Source: Andrena cerasifolii
Lineage: Eukaryota > Arthropoda > Insecta > Hymenoptera > Andrenidae
Length of the DNA: 64,000 nt
Reading direction: 5' to 3'
NCBI RefSeq assembly: GCF_050908995.1
Contig: NC_135132.1
Location: 10,163,001 to 10,227,000 of the forward strand
Every line of letters begins with the position of its first letter. The first letter of the stretch is position 1. Under the pieces are notes generated by a model. That model searched no databases. It saw nothing but the letters and a program-made list of their open reading frames with translations, and had not been told where the DNA came from. Shown here piece after piece: positions 1 to 13,200 of this stretch. A program made the position numbers and the translations under genes.

Positions 1-1162
1 TCAAGACTTCACTCCCCTCCGACGAGAGAAGACACTATGAGAGGAGACAGCGACGAGATACGAACACACGATTAAGTACGTCCTTTGCACATCGTCCTTG
101 CTTCCCAGCCCCGTGCTCGCGAAATGGCGACCGAAGCTACAGAAGGGTCCCCCTTAGACGCGACGTGCAGGGTGCTTGTTACACTTTCGTATTCCCTTCT
201 GTGAATTATACTGTAAATCTTACGAAATGCTGCGATATTGATAAAATACCAGCAGTACTCCTGTGAGCACTGTTTAAGAATTTCTACGCTTTTTAAACTT
301 GACTCAGAAGCCCTGCCTATCTAATAGAGGATTATCAGACTTAGGAAACTGCGACAAGTGATCCAGATAAGCCCAAGAAGCCCCGGCAAACACCCTGCAC
401 GGTGTCTCTGACTGGACAATGATCCGCGATGCTTCCTGGCTGGTTCTCACCAGATCTAGCCCATTCTGGAGGGTCGGGAGAGGTCTCCGGCGGAGGAGAC
501 CAGAAGAGTAAGTACGATAGGCGGTGCCCTGGCGCGCAGGAAGATTCTAAGAGGCGACCAATGCGTTCCCTGACTCGCCGCGGTTTATCTTAAGCTTCTC
601 CACCTCTACGAGCCACTTCACTGACCTGTACAGAACGCACTGGCGTTTCCCGCAACGACGTCAGAGTCTTAAAACAGACAAACAGGCGAGTAAAGTATGT
701 AGGTGGTAGAGACATTGGTGTGTGAAAAGACAGATCAGTCAAGCAAGCAAGCAATTCAAGCCAGATCGACGTGCGAGCGGACAATAGGCAGGCAGCCCGG
801 CCAGCAGCTTCGGTGGGCTGTAACTGCGCACATTCAAGTAAGTCGGAGTTCAAAATTAAAAGTGGCTTAGAACGTTCCGCAATCGGAGCAAGTTTTGGCA
901 AGTGGTAGCCAAAGGAAGGTTTGTATCCTCGAGTCTGCAAGTCCCTTCGCTCTGTTTCGTTTGACAAGCTGCGTTACTTTGCTAACAGTTTACGCTTCAA
1001 ACCTCCCCATGGCTGTCACTGTGCGGAGCTGAATGATCAAGGAATGAGAGCCGGCGGGAATTAAGCTACTTGGGCCTCCGGAGATCACTCTCACAGGTTC
1101 CTCCATCTCTATGCTCCGAGGCTTTCATCCAATTCTTAGCGAACCCTGGTTTACTTAATCTA

Positions 1163-1415
1163 TTAACCCTTCGTGGTCGCACCCCAGGCAATTCTATTTT
1201 CTTCGCCAATATTTCTGTAAATTTTTAGACCTCGATATTAAAATTTAAAAGTTTCGTGAATTTTAGCAAATAAAATCGCTTCTTCCCCACACTACTAATT
1301 TCATCATATTTACATTTCTAGAAAAAAGACTATTAAAGCTTGTACAATTATCACTGAAAAGTTAAAAGATTAAAAACTAGGAAAATGGTAACTCGAAAAC
1401 GACGGGAAGGGTTAA
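1163..1415. mobile_element. Small piggyBac-like MITE candidate
   Basis: TTAA at 1163-1166 and 1412-1415 flank a 245-bp body beginning CCCTTCGTGGTCG and ending CGACGGGAAGGG, an imperfect terminal inverted repeat. piggyBac-type elements duplicate TTAA and begin with CCC. No coding capacity. The inverted repeat is short, so this is tentative. Confidence 0.45.
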
Positions 1416-2564
1416 ACCTCCCCACGACCTGTCCTTTCGTTCTCCCACCGCGACGGAGGAACCACGAGGATCCTGAAAGCGCCCCAGAAGCTTTCTCCAG
1501 CCGGCAAAGGCCTGGCGCAACGAAACTGTTGTGGTCGCAAGGATTCATCGCACTGGGACTCCTCGTTACCGCGTATTCCGCGCTCGGTCCCCTGTCGAGG
1601 AAGCTTTACAAAGCAGGGACACCTGGTGCAGCCCGGGTCGAAAGGGTTCGTCCAGCTGGCGAGTCGGGGCTGCCTCGAGAAGAAGCTGAAGAGACGGTCG
1701 GACGGGTCTCTCGCCTTCGAACACGAGCGTTAAGTACTTGTAGCTCTCTTCCCTTCTCTCAATATCGAACAGAAGTGACCGCGAGCCGTTCCGCGAGGTC
1801 TGCGCCCCGAACCGGGCGAGAAGAGCGAGGGGGAGACCGAGAGTATCGCCCGGGGCGAGTCTTACTCCGCGAATAAAAGCGCGCTTCGAGGTAAAACGAG
1901 GAACGCGACACACACTGTACATGTTAAAACTCTGGCGCGGCCGCCTCTAAAATTCCTTAACCTCTACGGGGGATAAAAACTCCGGGGACAGGGGTCCACC
2001 GTTGCTCTAAGAAGCTTCTTTGAACGCTGGAGAGTCGGTGGAGTAAGAGACGCCCTAGGGAGGCTGGCCACGCCACTCGGGACTTCCCCGTCGCCGAAGA
2101 ACGGAAGGGGCAGACTATACAGCAACCAACGCGGCCTATTAAAATAAAAACAACGGGCCCGTTCGCTTTGTCGAAGCCTCGTCGGGCGTCCCGATTCTCG
2201 AACGAATGATCGTCTTAAAGTGTAAGAAGTAAAAAAACGCCGGCGACGCCGGAGACTCGCCCCGTTGCGCGAGAAGGGTGCCAGGGCACTGTGCGGGGCT
2301 CCACGGGGCAGAGCTGTTCATCCTGGACGCTGTACAGGGTCTAGATTGAACACGCCAAGTACTCAGATCGCGGAAAAGTACTTCGGGGATTCGATGGACG
2401 CTGTACAGAGTTCAGGACACCGCGGTAGCCCTGAGGATCCCTCAGCAAACCTGGGGCACCCTGGTGACCGATAGCAGCCGATCACCAGCCTCTGTAAAGG
2501 CTGCCGTTCCAATCTGCAGCTGGCGACGGGTCCACCAGTGCAAGGGAGAAATAGTGCTTCTCCC

Positions 2565-3256
2565 CTACGGGACATTCCATGCAAACCTCGCACTGATTTC
2601 GGAGTAAGTTTTCGTAGATGGCTGAAATTTGAATATGTTGTAGTCTTTAGTGATATTTAAACGTACCTCAAAGGATTTTTCAAAATTTTGAAAAATGACG
2701 ATTTTACAGCTGTTTGAAGTTAAGTGCTACCTTTTTTTCAATACATTGTAGCTATGGAAGTAGTAAACGGGTGGAGATGAGCTTTACGGTGCTTATAGAG
2801 AAGACATTGAAGTTTTAAGAAAAAATTATTTCAGTTTAAAAAAAAAAATTGAACCATTTTCTGCAATTATTTTAAACAAATGCAGGTTTCAAAAATCTGG
2901 AAAAAAATTAAAATCGCGCCCGATGTTAAAAACCTGCATTTGTTTAAAATAATTGCATAAAAATGGTTAAAATTTTTTTTTTAAGCTGAAATAATTTTTT
3001 CCTAAAACTTCAATGTCTTCTCTATAAGCACCGTACAGCTCATCTCCATCCGTTTACTACTTCCATAGTTATAATGTATTGAAAAAAAGTTAGCACTTAA
3101 CTTCAAGCAGCTGTAAAATCGTCATTTTTCAAAATTTGAAAAAAAACCTTTGAGGTACGTTTAAATATCACTAAAGACTACAAACATATTCAAATTTCAG
3201 CAATCTACGAAAACTTACTCCAAAACCTGTCCGAGTTCGCATGGAATGTCCCCTAC
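2565..3256. mobile_element. 684-bp foldback (palindromic) element
   Basis: The left arm starting GGGACATTCCATGC at 2569 is repeated in reverse complement up to 3252, with arms of about 320 bp and a short AT-rich centre near 2895-2925. Both ends are followed outward by the direct tetranucleotide CTAC (2565-2568 and 3253-3256), a possible target duplication. No ORF. Superfamily not recognised. Confidence 0.75.
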
Positions 3257-3685
3257 ACTAGAGAGACCGCCGCCGGACGCACATTGGAACGGCATCCTTA
3301 AGGCGCGAGCCGCGCGCCGCAGAAATCTCGCAAACGCCAGCTGAGTATCATCGTAGGACTATCAATAACAAGTACAAGACCTTGCCCCGCGGACAAGAAG
3401 AAGAGAGGCGACAGAGGCGGTCCACAATGAGTAGAGAATGTATACCCACCGCTCGGGAGGCTTAAAAGTAACGCTCTCGAGCCGTGTGTGTGGCCGGGGA
3501 TAGAAACCGACGAATAAAACAAAGAGGAGCGGGGAGAATCGAAGAAGCTTAGATCGACGAGATAAGACACTCATGAAGATTCGGGGGGGAGATCGGGGTG
3601 ATAGACAGTAACGAGAGAAGAAAAATAGAGGGGGGGGGTTGAGGGCATGAGGGGGTGTACAAGTGGCGACACGCAAAGCTGCCTT

Positions 3686-4219
3686 TTAAATGCTGGTCTC
3701 ATGCACGAGCTTCGTCAATTCCGGGAGGGCCAGATTATTGGAGCTGAGAAGCGGGGATGTTCCGGTATTGCTGTCTCTGCTGTTGTTGTTGTTGCTACTC
3801 TGCATCTGCGTGGTATGGTTGGGGCTGAGGGTGGTGGCCTGGTTTAGGGCGCTATTGGACGAGGATCTATTGTCATTGGTGGTGTTAATGGCGGTGTTGT
3901 GGTGGTTGTACGGGTTCCCCGGTGGTTGCACGGTGAGCAACAGCGGCGACGTCGAGCTGTTCACCGCGTGCAGGTTCCTGCCTCCAGCGTGATGATCCGT
4001 GGGGCCGGTCTGGTCAGCGGCCTTGCCCGCCAGCTTGCTGGCCATGTTCGCCCCTGTGGTGTTTGTCGGGTCTTCGTCAATGTATGTGAAGTCAGATAGT
4101 GGTCGGGGCCCGGTGTGGCTGCGTGAGCTGCGCATACTGTGTAAGCTGTGTAAACTATGGACAGAGCGACGCTCCTCCAGATCTTCCAGAGTCGACTTGA
4201 ACGCTCTGATTACTCGAAG
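3686..4219 (-). CDS. PMCA: PMCA last coding exon (calmodulin-binding second half, tail, PDZ ligand)
   Basis: 534 nt including TAA at 3686-3688. Acceptor TTTTTGCAG|CTT, phase 0. It begins [20 protein letters not shown], completing the calmodulin-binding helix. A His/Ser-Leu repeat (HSLHSLHSM) follows, then YIDEDP and a low-complexity Asn/Ser/Thr tail partly encoded by an AAC/AGC trinucleotide run. The last four residues are ETSI, a class I PDZ ligand. This matches the 'b-type' long tail of other PMCAs. Confidence 0.93.
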   Translation of the reverse strand, partial: LRVIRAFKSTLEDLEERRSVHSLHSLHSMRSSRSHTGPRPLSDFTYIDEDPTNTTGANMASKLAGKAADQTGPTDHHAGGRNLHAVNSSTSPLLLTVQPPGNPYNHHNTAINTTNDNRSSSNSALNQATTLSPNHTTQMQSSNNNNSRDSNTGTSPLLSSNNLALPELTKLVHETSI

Positions 4220-7200
4220 CTGCAAAAACAGGGAACAAGGATGTTCTATCAGGATGCGAGGAAGGCAAGCCAGCGCGACACACAAGCACGCCATACTCGT
4301 GTATCTAGAGTGTCAGTGTGTATCTATGGCGGGGCTGGGTGTCTCTGTGTGTACATATATACGTGTCGTGTGTATCTTGTCTGTTGGCGGATGCGCTGTA
4401 CTTGTCGGCCCTTCTGTGCCGCGTGCTTTCTCTAGCTTCGAGGAGAAAGTGACCCACTTGGTCCCGGCTTCTTGCGGGGCTACCTGTGTATGTTCTGTGT
4501 GTACGTGTGTGTGCGGGATTGGTTCTCTGGTGCACATTGGGCCGTTCTTCTCTTCTTGGTTGCATTTCACCCGAGTTCCAGAAACTCGAAACGACTGCGT
4601 TTCCGAGTGGGGCGGTGGTCAGGCGGCATCTATCGCCTGTGGCGTACATGCGCGCGTTCTACCTTACTGTGCGTACCTACCTACGGTGGCTGGAAGCCGC
4701 GGGGATAATTCGCCAGGGGCGAAACAAACTGGGGAGGTCGAGTCTTTCACTACCACGATAATTCAGTTCCCTGGGGGGCCGATTACTGTAACACCGAACC
4801 ACTTTCGCTTTCAATAAAGGGGGGCATCTGCGGCTGGGAAGCTTGCTTCCCAACTTCTGTCGGCAGAAACCATCCCTATCCTCTCCTTTCGAGTTTATTA
4901 GCCATTCACTGCGGACGAATCAGAAGCTGGACCGAGGACTGATCCTAATCCTTCAGCCTGGTGTTTACCTTAAATTTCAAGCCTTATCGCACGATTTGGA
5001 AAATAATTTAAGGAAAGTCAGCCTGTTTCTGCATGAGCAGCTCTGTTGAACAGTCGAGTTCCAGACTGAGAGGTGAAGGATCTGTCCCAAAACAGCTTGG
5101 TTTCCTAAGGCTTCGAGCATTAGCAACGAATCCCTTTCTCAAGAAGCCTGCTAATGGTGTCCAATTAAAAGCTAGAGACTGGAGGCTAGGTTTGATGAAG
5201 CCCACGCTTGAACCGCGACCCGTCCACGTGACCAATACGAGGATCCGCGCGGCACGACGAACGGAAAGGACAGAGAGAACAGCGTGATCAAGCGGAAGTA
5301 GTGAGACAGGAAGAGAGACATAGAAGTGTACATTGTGAATAGATAGAAAAAGATAAAGAGAGAAAGAGAGAGTCAGAGATAGTAGAGAGCATTAGTGATC
5401 TTTCTTTTACTAAATTCTGATGTTCATGCTAGTCAGAAACATCCATTCCACGGCGAAGGAATACCTTTAAACGTCACCGATAGCTCAAGCCTTCGCAGAT
5501 AAATTCACAGAGTCCCGGCAAGCTTCAGAGAACTCGCTGGGCCAGTGAACCGTACGAGACATTCTTCCCCGAGAATAAAGCCTTCGAGGCATCACGCTGT
5601 ACCTTCTACTGACCCTACAAGTCCAATAACTTGAGCTTCCTAACCCTCGATCGCCACTGTAACTGCATTCAGCGTTCGCAAAGACCCACCAGGTATCCAA
5701 CCTTCGATATTCCAATGTTTCCCAACATTGCGGCGCTAGAAATGCGACTATTACCAACTCGCGACTTCACCGACAAGGTGACTTCTTCCTGCATTCAAGT
5801 ACCCAGAAACTCGGGACCGACTTTCCCCTCGACTCCGAGTCCATTACAGGGCGCACCGGTGCGCGGTATTTCGTCCCGTGGGACACCCTAATCGTGAGGG
5901 CCGATCGCATGCCGGGCAATCAGCCGTCGCGCCTCACAGATTCTCTGGAAAAGCTTCCGCTCGACGAGACCCTTACGCACACACAAAACCACTGCAACAA
6001 AGTCAACCCTTCTGCGCCACACGCGCGTGGTTAGAGGTCCGGCAAACACAAAAGACGTTGCAAACGCGAGCAACCGTGCACACGCACACTCGCACACCGA
6101 GCGATAAAAGTTGATTAGGTGAGGCGGGACAGAGGTACGCGGAGGGTTCCGAGGTTCCCTCGAGGCCCTGGGGAAGATCCTTGGGACCCTCTGGGCGGAC
6201 AAGGAGCTAGTAGGCTACGTGGGTTTACTGGAGAACGTGAACATTGACCACGGGAACTTCCTTTCTTCCGGCAAAGGAGAGCCGGCGGAGAGGCCAACGG
6301 AAGGAGTCGGTTCCTCCTCAGGACTTGGGGAAGGAGCGAGGCTGGGATCTGTTTGACCAGGGGACACCGTGAAACATCTTCTTACGGGACATCTGCAAAA
6401 GAGAAAGGCAAAGCAGGTTAACGCACACGCTTGCAAGACATGTTCCAAAGAAGACTTTTCACGGGCTCTCGGAGCGTCGGAGGAGCCATCAGCTGCCTGG
6501 CTGGTGGTCCCCTCAACCCGGGGAGAGGCGAACAGAAAGAAGCAGCAAATAAAGGAGAGGGATAAGGTGGATACCGCTCGACCAAGCAGAACTGAAGCTG
6601 GTTCAAGTGAACGGAAGAGACAGCTCTCTCTTCTGGACAGTCGCGCCTGGTACTTTCGCGCGGCTGGCTCGCCAAACAGCAGGCCAAGAGCCGCACGGCC
6701 GCCGTGAAACAAGATGCTCGTTGCAAATCATTTTTAAAGACAATATTGAAATGGACACAGTGGATGGGGATAATACACGCAGCACACAATCATGTCAGAC
6801 AACTAGACTACTGAAAAAAGAGCGAGGGCGGACGGTGGTCCATCGGCACGGGCTCCCACCGCCCAGCCCGCACCCGCTACACAAAAACACAGTGGTGTGA
6901 CGAAACATCGTTCACTGTATCCGTGCGACCAATCGTCACCGTCGTTCCCGGTCCAACGCCCCTTCAGACACCACGAGTATCATGAACTCGAGGTCCAGTG
7001 ACCGCGATCCTCTGGCTTTACCCAGGCAACTACTAGGCGTTCGTGCTCTTCAAGCGTCACTTTAGATACTTCCATGCTGACCCTTTCGCTACTGTACGCA
7101 CTCCCTTCTGACAGCTGACCGGTACGGCCAAGCCTTGCGGTTGCTTTCTATCTAACAGCCCACCGGTGCGAAACTAAAGTATCTCATAGTACTCGATACA

Positions 7201-10200
7201 AGCAGAAGCGGAACGGACATCTCTTCCAAGCGCGAGCTCCCTTTCTCAGGAATGTACGGAGCCTCGTGGCTTCCACTCTTCGCAGTAGTCTTCTTCGCTC
7301 TTCGTGAATGTCGAGACACGTAGCTCGGTATAAACAGCCCAGCGAGCCAGCTTGAAAGCGAGTAGCTTCCCCGTTCCCACGGAAGCGCCGCGAGCTCTTC
7401 CTTGTCGCAGAACAATAGAGAAAGGGTTAACATGTGGGATCAGCGGTGAAACAGGTCCAAGATCAGCCAGGGTCCGACGGCAACGTTTCAATCAGCACAC
7501 GCCGGTACGTACGCCGACGGTCCGTCCTCTGTGTATGCGTACGTATGGCGACAGTCGACGATACAACGTATTATTTAACGGGCAGGCGATCTACATGAGC
7601 TACGTACTTGTTTGTACTCCGACAGGATAAGTGTGGCGGCGGGCAAGACTGCCGCCCCGTTATACCTCAGTCTCCCGAATGGGTTCCGCTGGCTAACAAA
7701 CCACAAATCATACCATCAGTCTTAATTTCTATCCTCTCCTCAGCCATCATCATTACTTTTACAGCGTGTTCTTGTTTTTTGGGCGTCTACGTCAGTATTC
7801 AATCCCTGGCTCGATTTTCCCTGTTATTAATTTATCGCTCTGAGATTCTGTGTGCTCGTTGTCGCCAGCCAAGCTTTCCAAGCTCTTAAACGAGTCTTCT
7901 GGGCTTACGTGTGTCTGTATAACCGTCCCTTAAACAACTGCAGTGTTCGCGGAGAGCTCGAGGCGTGGCTCTCGAATCAACCGCAAGCTCTTGGAATCTT
8001 GATAGCGAACGTACGAATTCTGATTGCTCGTTAAAAAGCTTTGGAATCCTATTCCTTCGCCTCGAGCTCCCAATAGTGTCCACGATCGTCAGGTGTGTCG
8101 TGTAACGTGTAAGCTGCCAGATTGTATCCCCCGTTATGTGAAGGTTTCTTTCAGTGAGAGCTTCCAGTTGTGTGTACAGAGCGGACAGACAGACAGACAG
8201 ACAACAGACAAACTGTGCACGTACATCACACGCCAACAGCACACGCACGCACATTGAGAGACACACGATGCATGTTTGGCACATACCACCATTAAGAACT
8301 GTTAATGGTATCACAGCAATGGCACACTGCAACGATTAAGAACAGAAATAAGAGACAAAAGGAGCAAATCAGCCAACGGGACCATCACCCCGGTCTGCCC
8401 TGCAGCGCGGAAGGCTCGGGGTGTATCTCCATCAGCCACGGGAGCGCAGGATGCATGAATAGAATTTGCGGATCCAGACACGGAGAGTGTTGTTCCGTCA
8501 ATGTCGGCACTGTTTGCCCGGTATTCCTTTCTGAATTCTGTATCGTTGGAAGGAGTTGCTGCGCATGCAAAGTTCACACGCATAGCACGCGTATACAAGG
8601 TACCCTCTGGAGTCGCTCTATCGCCGGTTGCGTCTCCTGCGAGCTCGGCGACTACAGCGGAGAAGCTGTTTCGCGCCATTGCGGCTGCATGGTTTGCTCT
8701 GTCTTTGGACACGTTAACTGGTTACTGCGGCGAAACATTGGCGGGGCCATTGAGAGAATTAGAGTAGCGTAGGTCTGAATGGAGCAGAGACTTTGGTACG
8801 ATCAGTGTCTAGGTGCGCTGCGTCCCTTCCGCGGAGGAACAACGTCCCCTCGCTCGAGTTATCGAGGACACTGCCTCTCGAGGACTAAAAAATGATAAAA
8901 AAAATAACAAAGTTCCCAGAAGCACGTGGCGCGTGAGACACCAAAGGGCGTCTCCGAGACTCACGGCCACGGTTTGCTGACTTGAAAAATACTTGAAGCG
9001 TGATAAACAAAATATCCAACGTCTACTCCGCAAGCATAGATTTCGCAATGAGAACGTTCGCCCTCGCGGTGTAGGCTTTTTGAATACACATGTCGCTGTT
9101 GAACGGAAAAGAAAAAAAGAAAACCTCGGAAGCGCACAGGTTCATTCTCGATAATCAGAAGAGCGTCGGGTCCCGCGCGAGGCCGGGGGACCCTTGAGAA
9201 AAGAAAGGGGAAAAGAAAGAGAGCGAGTGAAACTGAACGACCAGAAGGAAGTCTGCGCGAAGAGATCACTGAATGCAAAATCACTGAGTGAAAATTAACG
9301 GCCCCTGTAACCGAGCTGACTTCCCATCAACGGAAAAGAAGAGAATAGTCGACAAGGTGTTTCTTAGTGAAATTAAAATTAAATGAAACTGCGAAAGCGT
9401 ACCTTGCCGCGCGTGTATGTGTGTCTCGCACACATATATACGCATACACATACATATACGCGTACACATACGCGCATGCGTTTCACATACACGTGTGTAT
9501 GCAGACATATATCTACGTATATACACGTATATACGGGCAACTTATATACGTACATACATACGCACAGACGTGCATGCAACACCTTAGAACCAATGATAAA
9601 GAAATCGAGAAAGAAAATGGTCAGGGGGATTGGGAAAGTTCGCCGATTGCCTTGAGTGACGAAGGAAGAAAATGAATTCACAGAGTGCAATTAAGGGGAG
9701 AAGGCCCTGTATAGATCGACAGAACTCGAAGACAGCAAAGGAAGCAGAAGGTTTACGGCTTGGAAATAGTAGAATAGCCCGCGGCAGCTGTAAGAATAAA
9801 TAAAGTACAATTTTTCTTGACTCTAATCGGTTGTTAAAAATTATTCGACCGATCGACTTCAAATTCTGCACACTTTTAGTTTGTAATATTCTTCGGAAGG
9901 AGTAGCTAAAGGTTTAAGCAGATTATTGATTTTAACCACTCTTTTTAAACAAGTAAATTTTTTGCGAAAATCACGCTTTGTTTGAATTTTTAATATATGC
10001 ATTTTTTTACACCATTCTAGTCAAATAAATTGAAAAAAATTTGTATTTATCTGTTGCAGATGTTTTGCACCTTGAGCAAAAAAACTATTTTAGCTACTGC
10101 TCTATTTATTTTAATTTCACTGTCATCAATTTTTTTCTACTTGTAATGTTGAATCAAGTATCCTTAAAGTTCCAAGAGGAATAGCGCATTGGTATCTTCG

Positions 10201-13200
10201 CAAAAAATTCCTGGAAATCCATCAAATAATAAGGGGCTTCTCCACTTAATAGTACTTGAAGCCTGAGAATGGGAGTGGAGGATAGTTCTGTGCCCCGTGC
10301 TTGAAGAGAAGAGAGCGTGAAATTCAGAAAAAAAGATCTGTCGTATCAATTATTAGACTTGAAAATAAGAAAAGAACACTGTAAGGCTTTACTATTTGTT
10401 CGGAGCAGGTAATTCAAGACTTTGCTGACCTTAATTTAGCATCAGTTTGAAAGTGCCTCGCATAATCAGAATAGAATTCTAAGCGATGGCACACTGATGG
10501 CTGCGAATACATAAGTATTATTGATCCTCCTCGAAATAACTGGCTGGATTGAAAGCACAGCTAGAACTACAAATGCCTGTCCTCGCGCTGTGTCGCAGCC
10601 AGCAAAGTTTCAAAGAATAGGCACCGAAGGATTTACTAATCGGGTTCGAAGCAGCGACGAAGCTGAAATCAAAGATAAACAGAGCAGCTAACATTTCCCT
10701 TCTCTCCAAGCGGAGCGCGAGAACCTCTCGAATATCTGACCTCGAGCTGGGCGTCGAAGAGTGAGTACGGGAGGAGAGAAGATGGATTTAAAGTAAAGTA
10801 GCAGCGCGAAAAGTGGAAGAGAGCGTGTCCAATGGCTTGGACATCTCTTCTCTGCGTCAGAGCGTTGAGTTGAAACAAAAAGGAAGCGAATAGAAGCTCC
10901 TCTCTCGCAAGCAGAACTGGCGATGAAACGAAACAGAGAAGACAGGCGAGAGAGATACACGCTGGAGAGTACAGACACTCAGAATTTAAAACCGCAGGAT
11001 AATAAGAGGCGTAAAGATAAAAAAAAAAAAAGAAGAAAAAAAACTAAGCGCTGCTCGATTAGAGAGAAACCAAGGTGAGCGTAGTTGAAAGAAATAGAAG
11101 TGTTAAGAAGAGAGATGGGCAAGAGAAATCAAATACGTCAAACTGGGGAAAGCAAAAGTATAAAAAAAAAAGAAAACCCAAATAGTATGTAGTAAGAGAC
11201 AAACTTGGTTAATGGAAGAAAATAAATTAAACAAAATAGAGAAATAAAGAATTAATATTTAAGAACGGTCAAACAGTGCGGAGATTGGACTTGCGGACTA
11301 ACCATATAGTAATCCTGAGAGGGGGATCTGCCTGTCACAGATACATTCTGCACCAGAGTTCTATTGCTCGTCTGAAAGTAGGTTACACATTCATTTTACA
11401 TAATTAGCTTAACCGAGTGGTATCTATATTACTTTGTTTTTGTTTTTTTTTTGTTTGTCGCTTACAAAGTATAATTCACAGGAGACACGATTAGTTACTT
11501 TTCTTTCATCGTTTCTCATTATCCTTGTACACCGTGATAGGTCGTGAGTAGTGTTACGAGAGTAAGAAGAAAGGAAATAAGAGAGAAAGCGAAGTAAGTT
11601 AACAGAATAAAGAAAGTGGAGATCGTACATCGGTGAATGTCGTCGCGATTCATCTCTTTCATTATGTTTCCTCGCTTCGGGCCGCGCGACCACCCCACCG
11701 TGTCGTTAAATAATCGCTCTGCAGAGTGCCCGAGCGATCGCTGCCTCGGCTTTAAGAGCGGTGACGGTGCGCTGTGTCGCGTGCCCGAGAAGCGTTCTCG
11801 TTAAGACAAGTTCGGTAGCCTCATAATGGTGTAAAGTGTGCTCTAGACCATTATGAGCCGCGGTTTGGTCAAGTATGCGCTAGCTTCATCAGGTTTACCC
11901 CGTTCCCTTGAGAGAAACGAAAGAAACGAAAACGGGAAATGAAAAAGTACGAGAGACGCCAAGGTTCCGTCGACGAGGAAAGGCTCTCCGCTTGTTCGCC
12001 CTTTCCGACTCTCGCTCGGGCAATCGATTCCTAAGTCAGAGTTACCAGCCGACCTCGAGGAGGTCTCAGAGACTGTACGCTGATGCCACACAAGGCGGAC
12101 TGAAGATTCTCTTGCGGGAGGATGTCTCAAGCTTGTGTCGCACGCGTCCGTGTCAGTCGCCAAGGTTCCTAGTTAAAGCTTCAGTAAAGTCTGTCCGAGT
12201 TAAATGGGTCGTTTAACATGTTAAGATGCCGCGTATCGCTTCCCAATTTAAAACAATACTTTGAAGGAGTTCGAGGGCACTAATCGCACACTGGAGGACT
12301 GAAAGACTCGTCTACCGAGGAGATCGTGGCTCGACGTAAACTCCGGGAGAGAAAGTGGTGTGTGTGGATCACTGCTAGCTTTGTTCTAAGCGGATATGTG
12401 CCTCTACGTCGAGCGAAACTGATGACTAGCTGGCTAGACCTACGTGCAGTTGTTCTAGGGGGTCTCGACGATCAGACACAAGCCTGAGAGGTATGCCATT
12501 AGCTTCTCCAAGACCTCTGCCCAGGCCTGGCGAGCCTACCAAACAGAGCTAACCGATGTGCCCCCATCGTTGACACAGAGATCCTCTGGTTCAGAGTTTA
12601 ATAGAGTCGAATGGACCCGAGAGTGATCCGAGTAGGTAATCAGCGTCAGGCCTGGGCGAAGGTCAATTGCACTGCGCTTCGATTGACCCCTTCAACGAAT
12701 CAGAGGCGTGATTTCGTTCGCTGGAGAAGCCACGAACTGAAGCTCTTCGTCTCCCTAATTGGGTCTCTTGCGTAAACGTGAGTTGAATAGGAGTCACTGA
12801 AGAGACTGGCTTCACCTCGGAGCCGCTTGAAAGGCCCGGCTCCTTGGAGGTCTCCTTCGAGAGAAAGTCAAGCTGAACAGAGTTCACCGATTGCTACGTG
12901 GCAGTGAGTGCGCGCTAACCCTTTATAAGTCACTTGTAATCGACTTTCCAATTTGAAGTTTGCGTTTCGTGGAAGAAGAAGTGCCTTGGTCGGTCCAAAG
13001 AAGAGAACAGAAGAGTATCGAGTCCTCCCTCTTAGGAAAACCTTTAGCCCCAGTTGGAGACTCATAGCCCCGGTTGAAATCTGAAAGAAGTTACTCCAAA
13101 CATGAGTCACGACTCTGCGAGAGCATAGTGTCTTATAAAGGGTTAACAATCCTCCCTAGGACTCCACGAGACCCAATCACTTGCAAGTGGGGAGTACAAG

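Larger units (their letters stand above)
1..3685. other. Region downstream of PMCA stop: 3' UTR and flank
   Basis: No conserved coding sequence seen on either strand. The minus-strand PMCA 3' UTR begins at 3685; I found no clear minus-strand AATAAA before 1, so its end is undetermined. The stretch contains a small TTAA MITE (1163-1415) and a 684-bp foldback element (2565-3256). Short open frames here look like chance. Confidence 0.5.

Noticed and set aside
3999..4817. 272-codon plus-strand open frame
   Set aside because: Antisense to the PMCA last exon and its intron; Cys/Val-rich composition reflects the GT-rich strand, with no family resemblance.
12868..13149. 93-codon minus-strand frame
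   Set aside because: Coincides with the TTAA MITE at 12915-13146.
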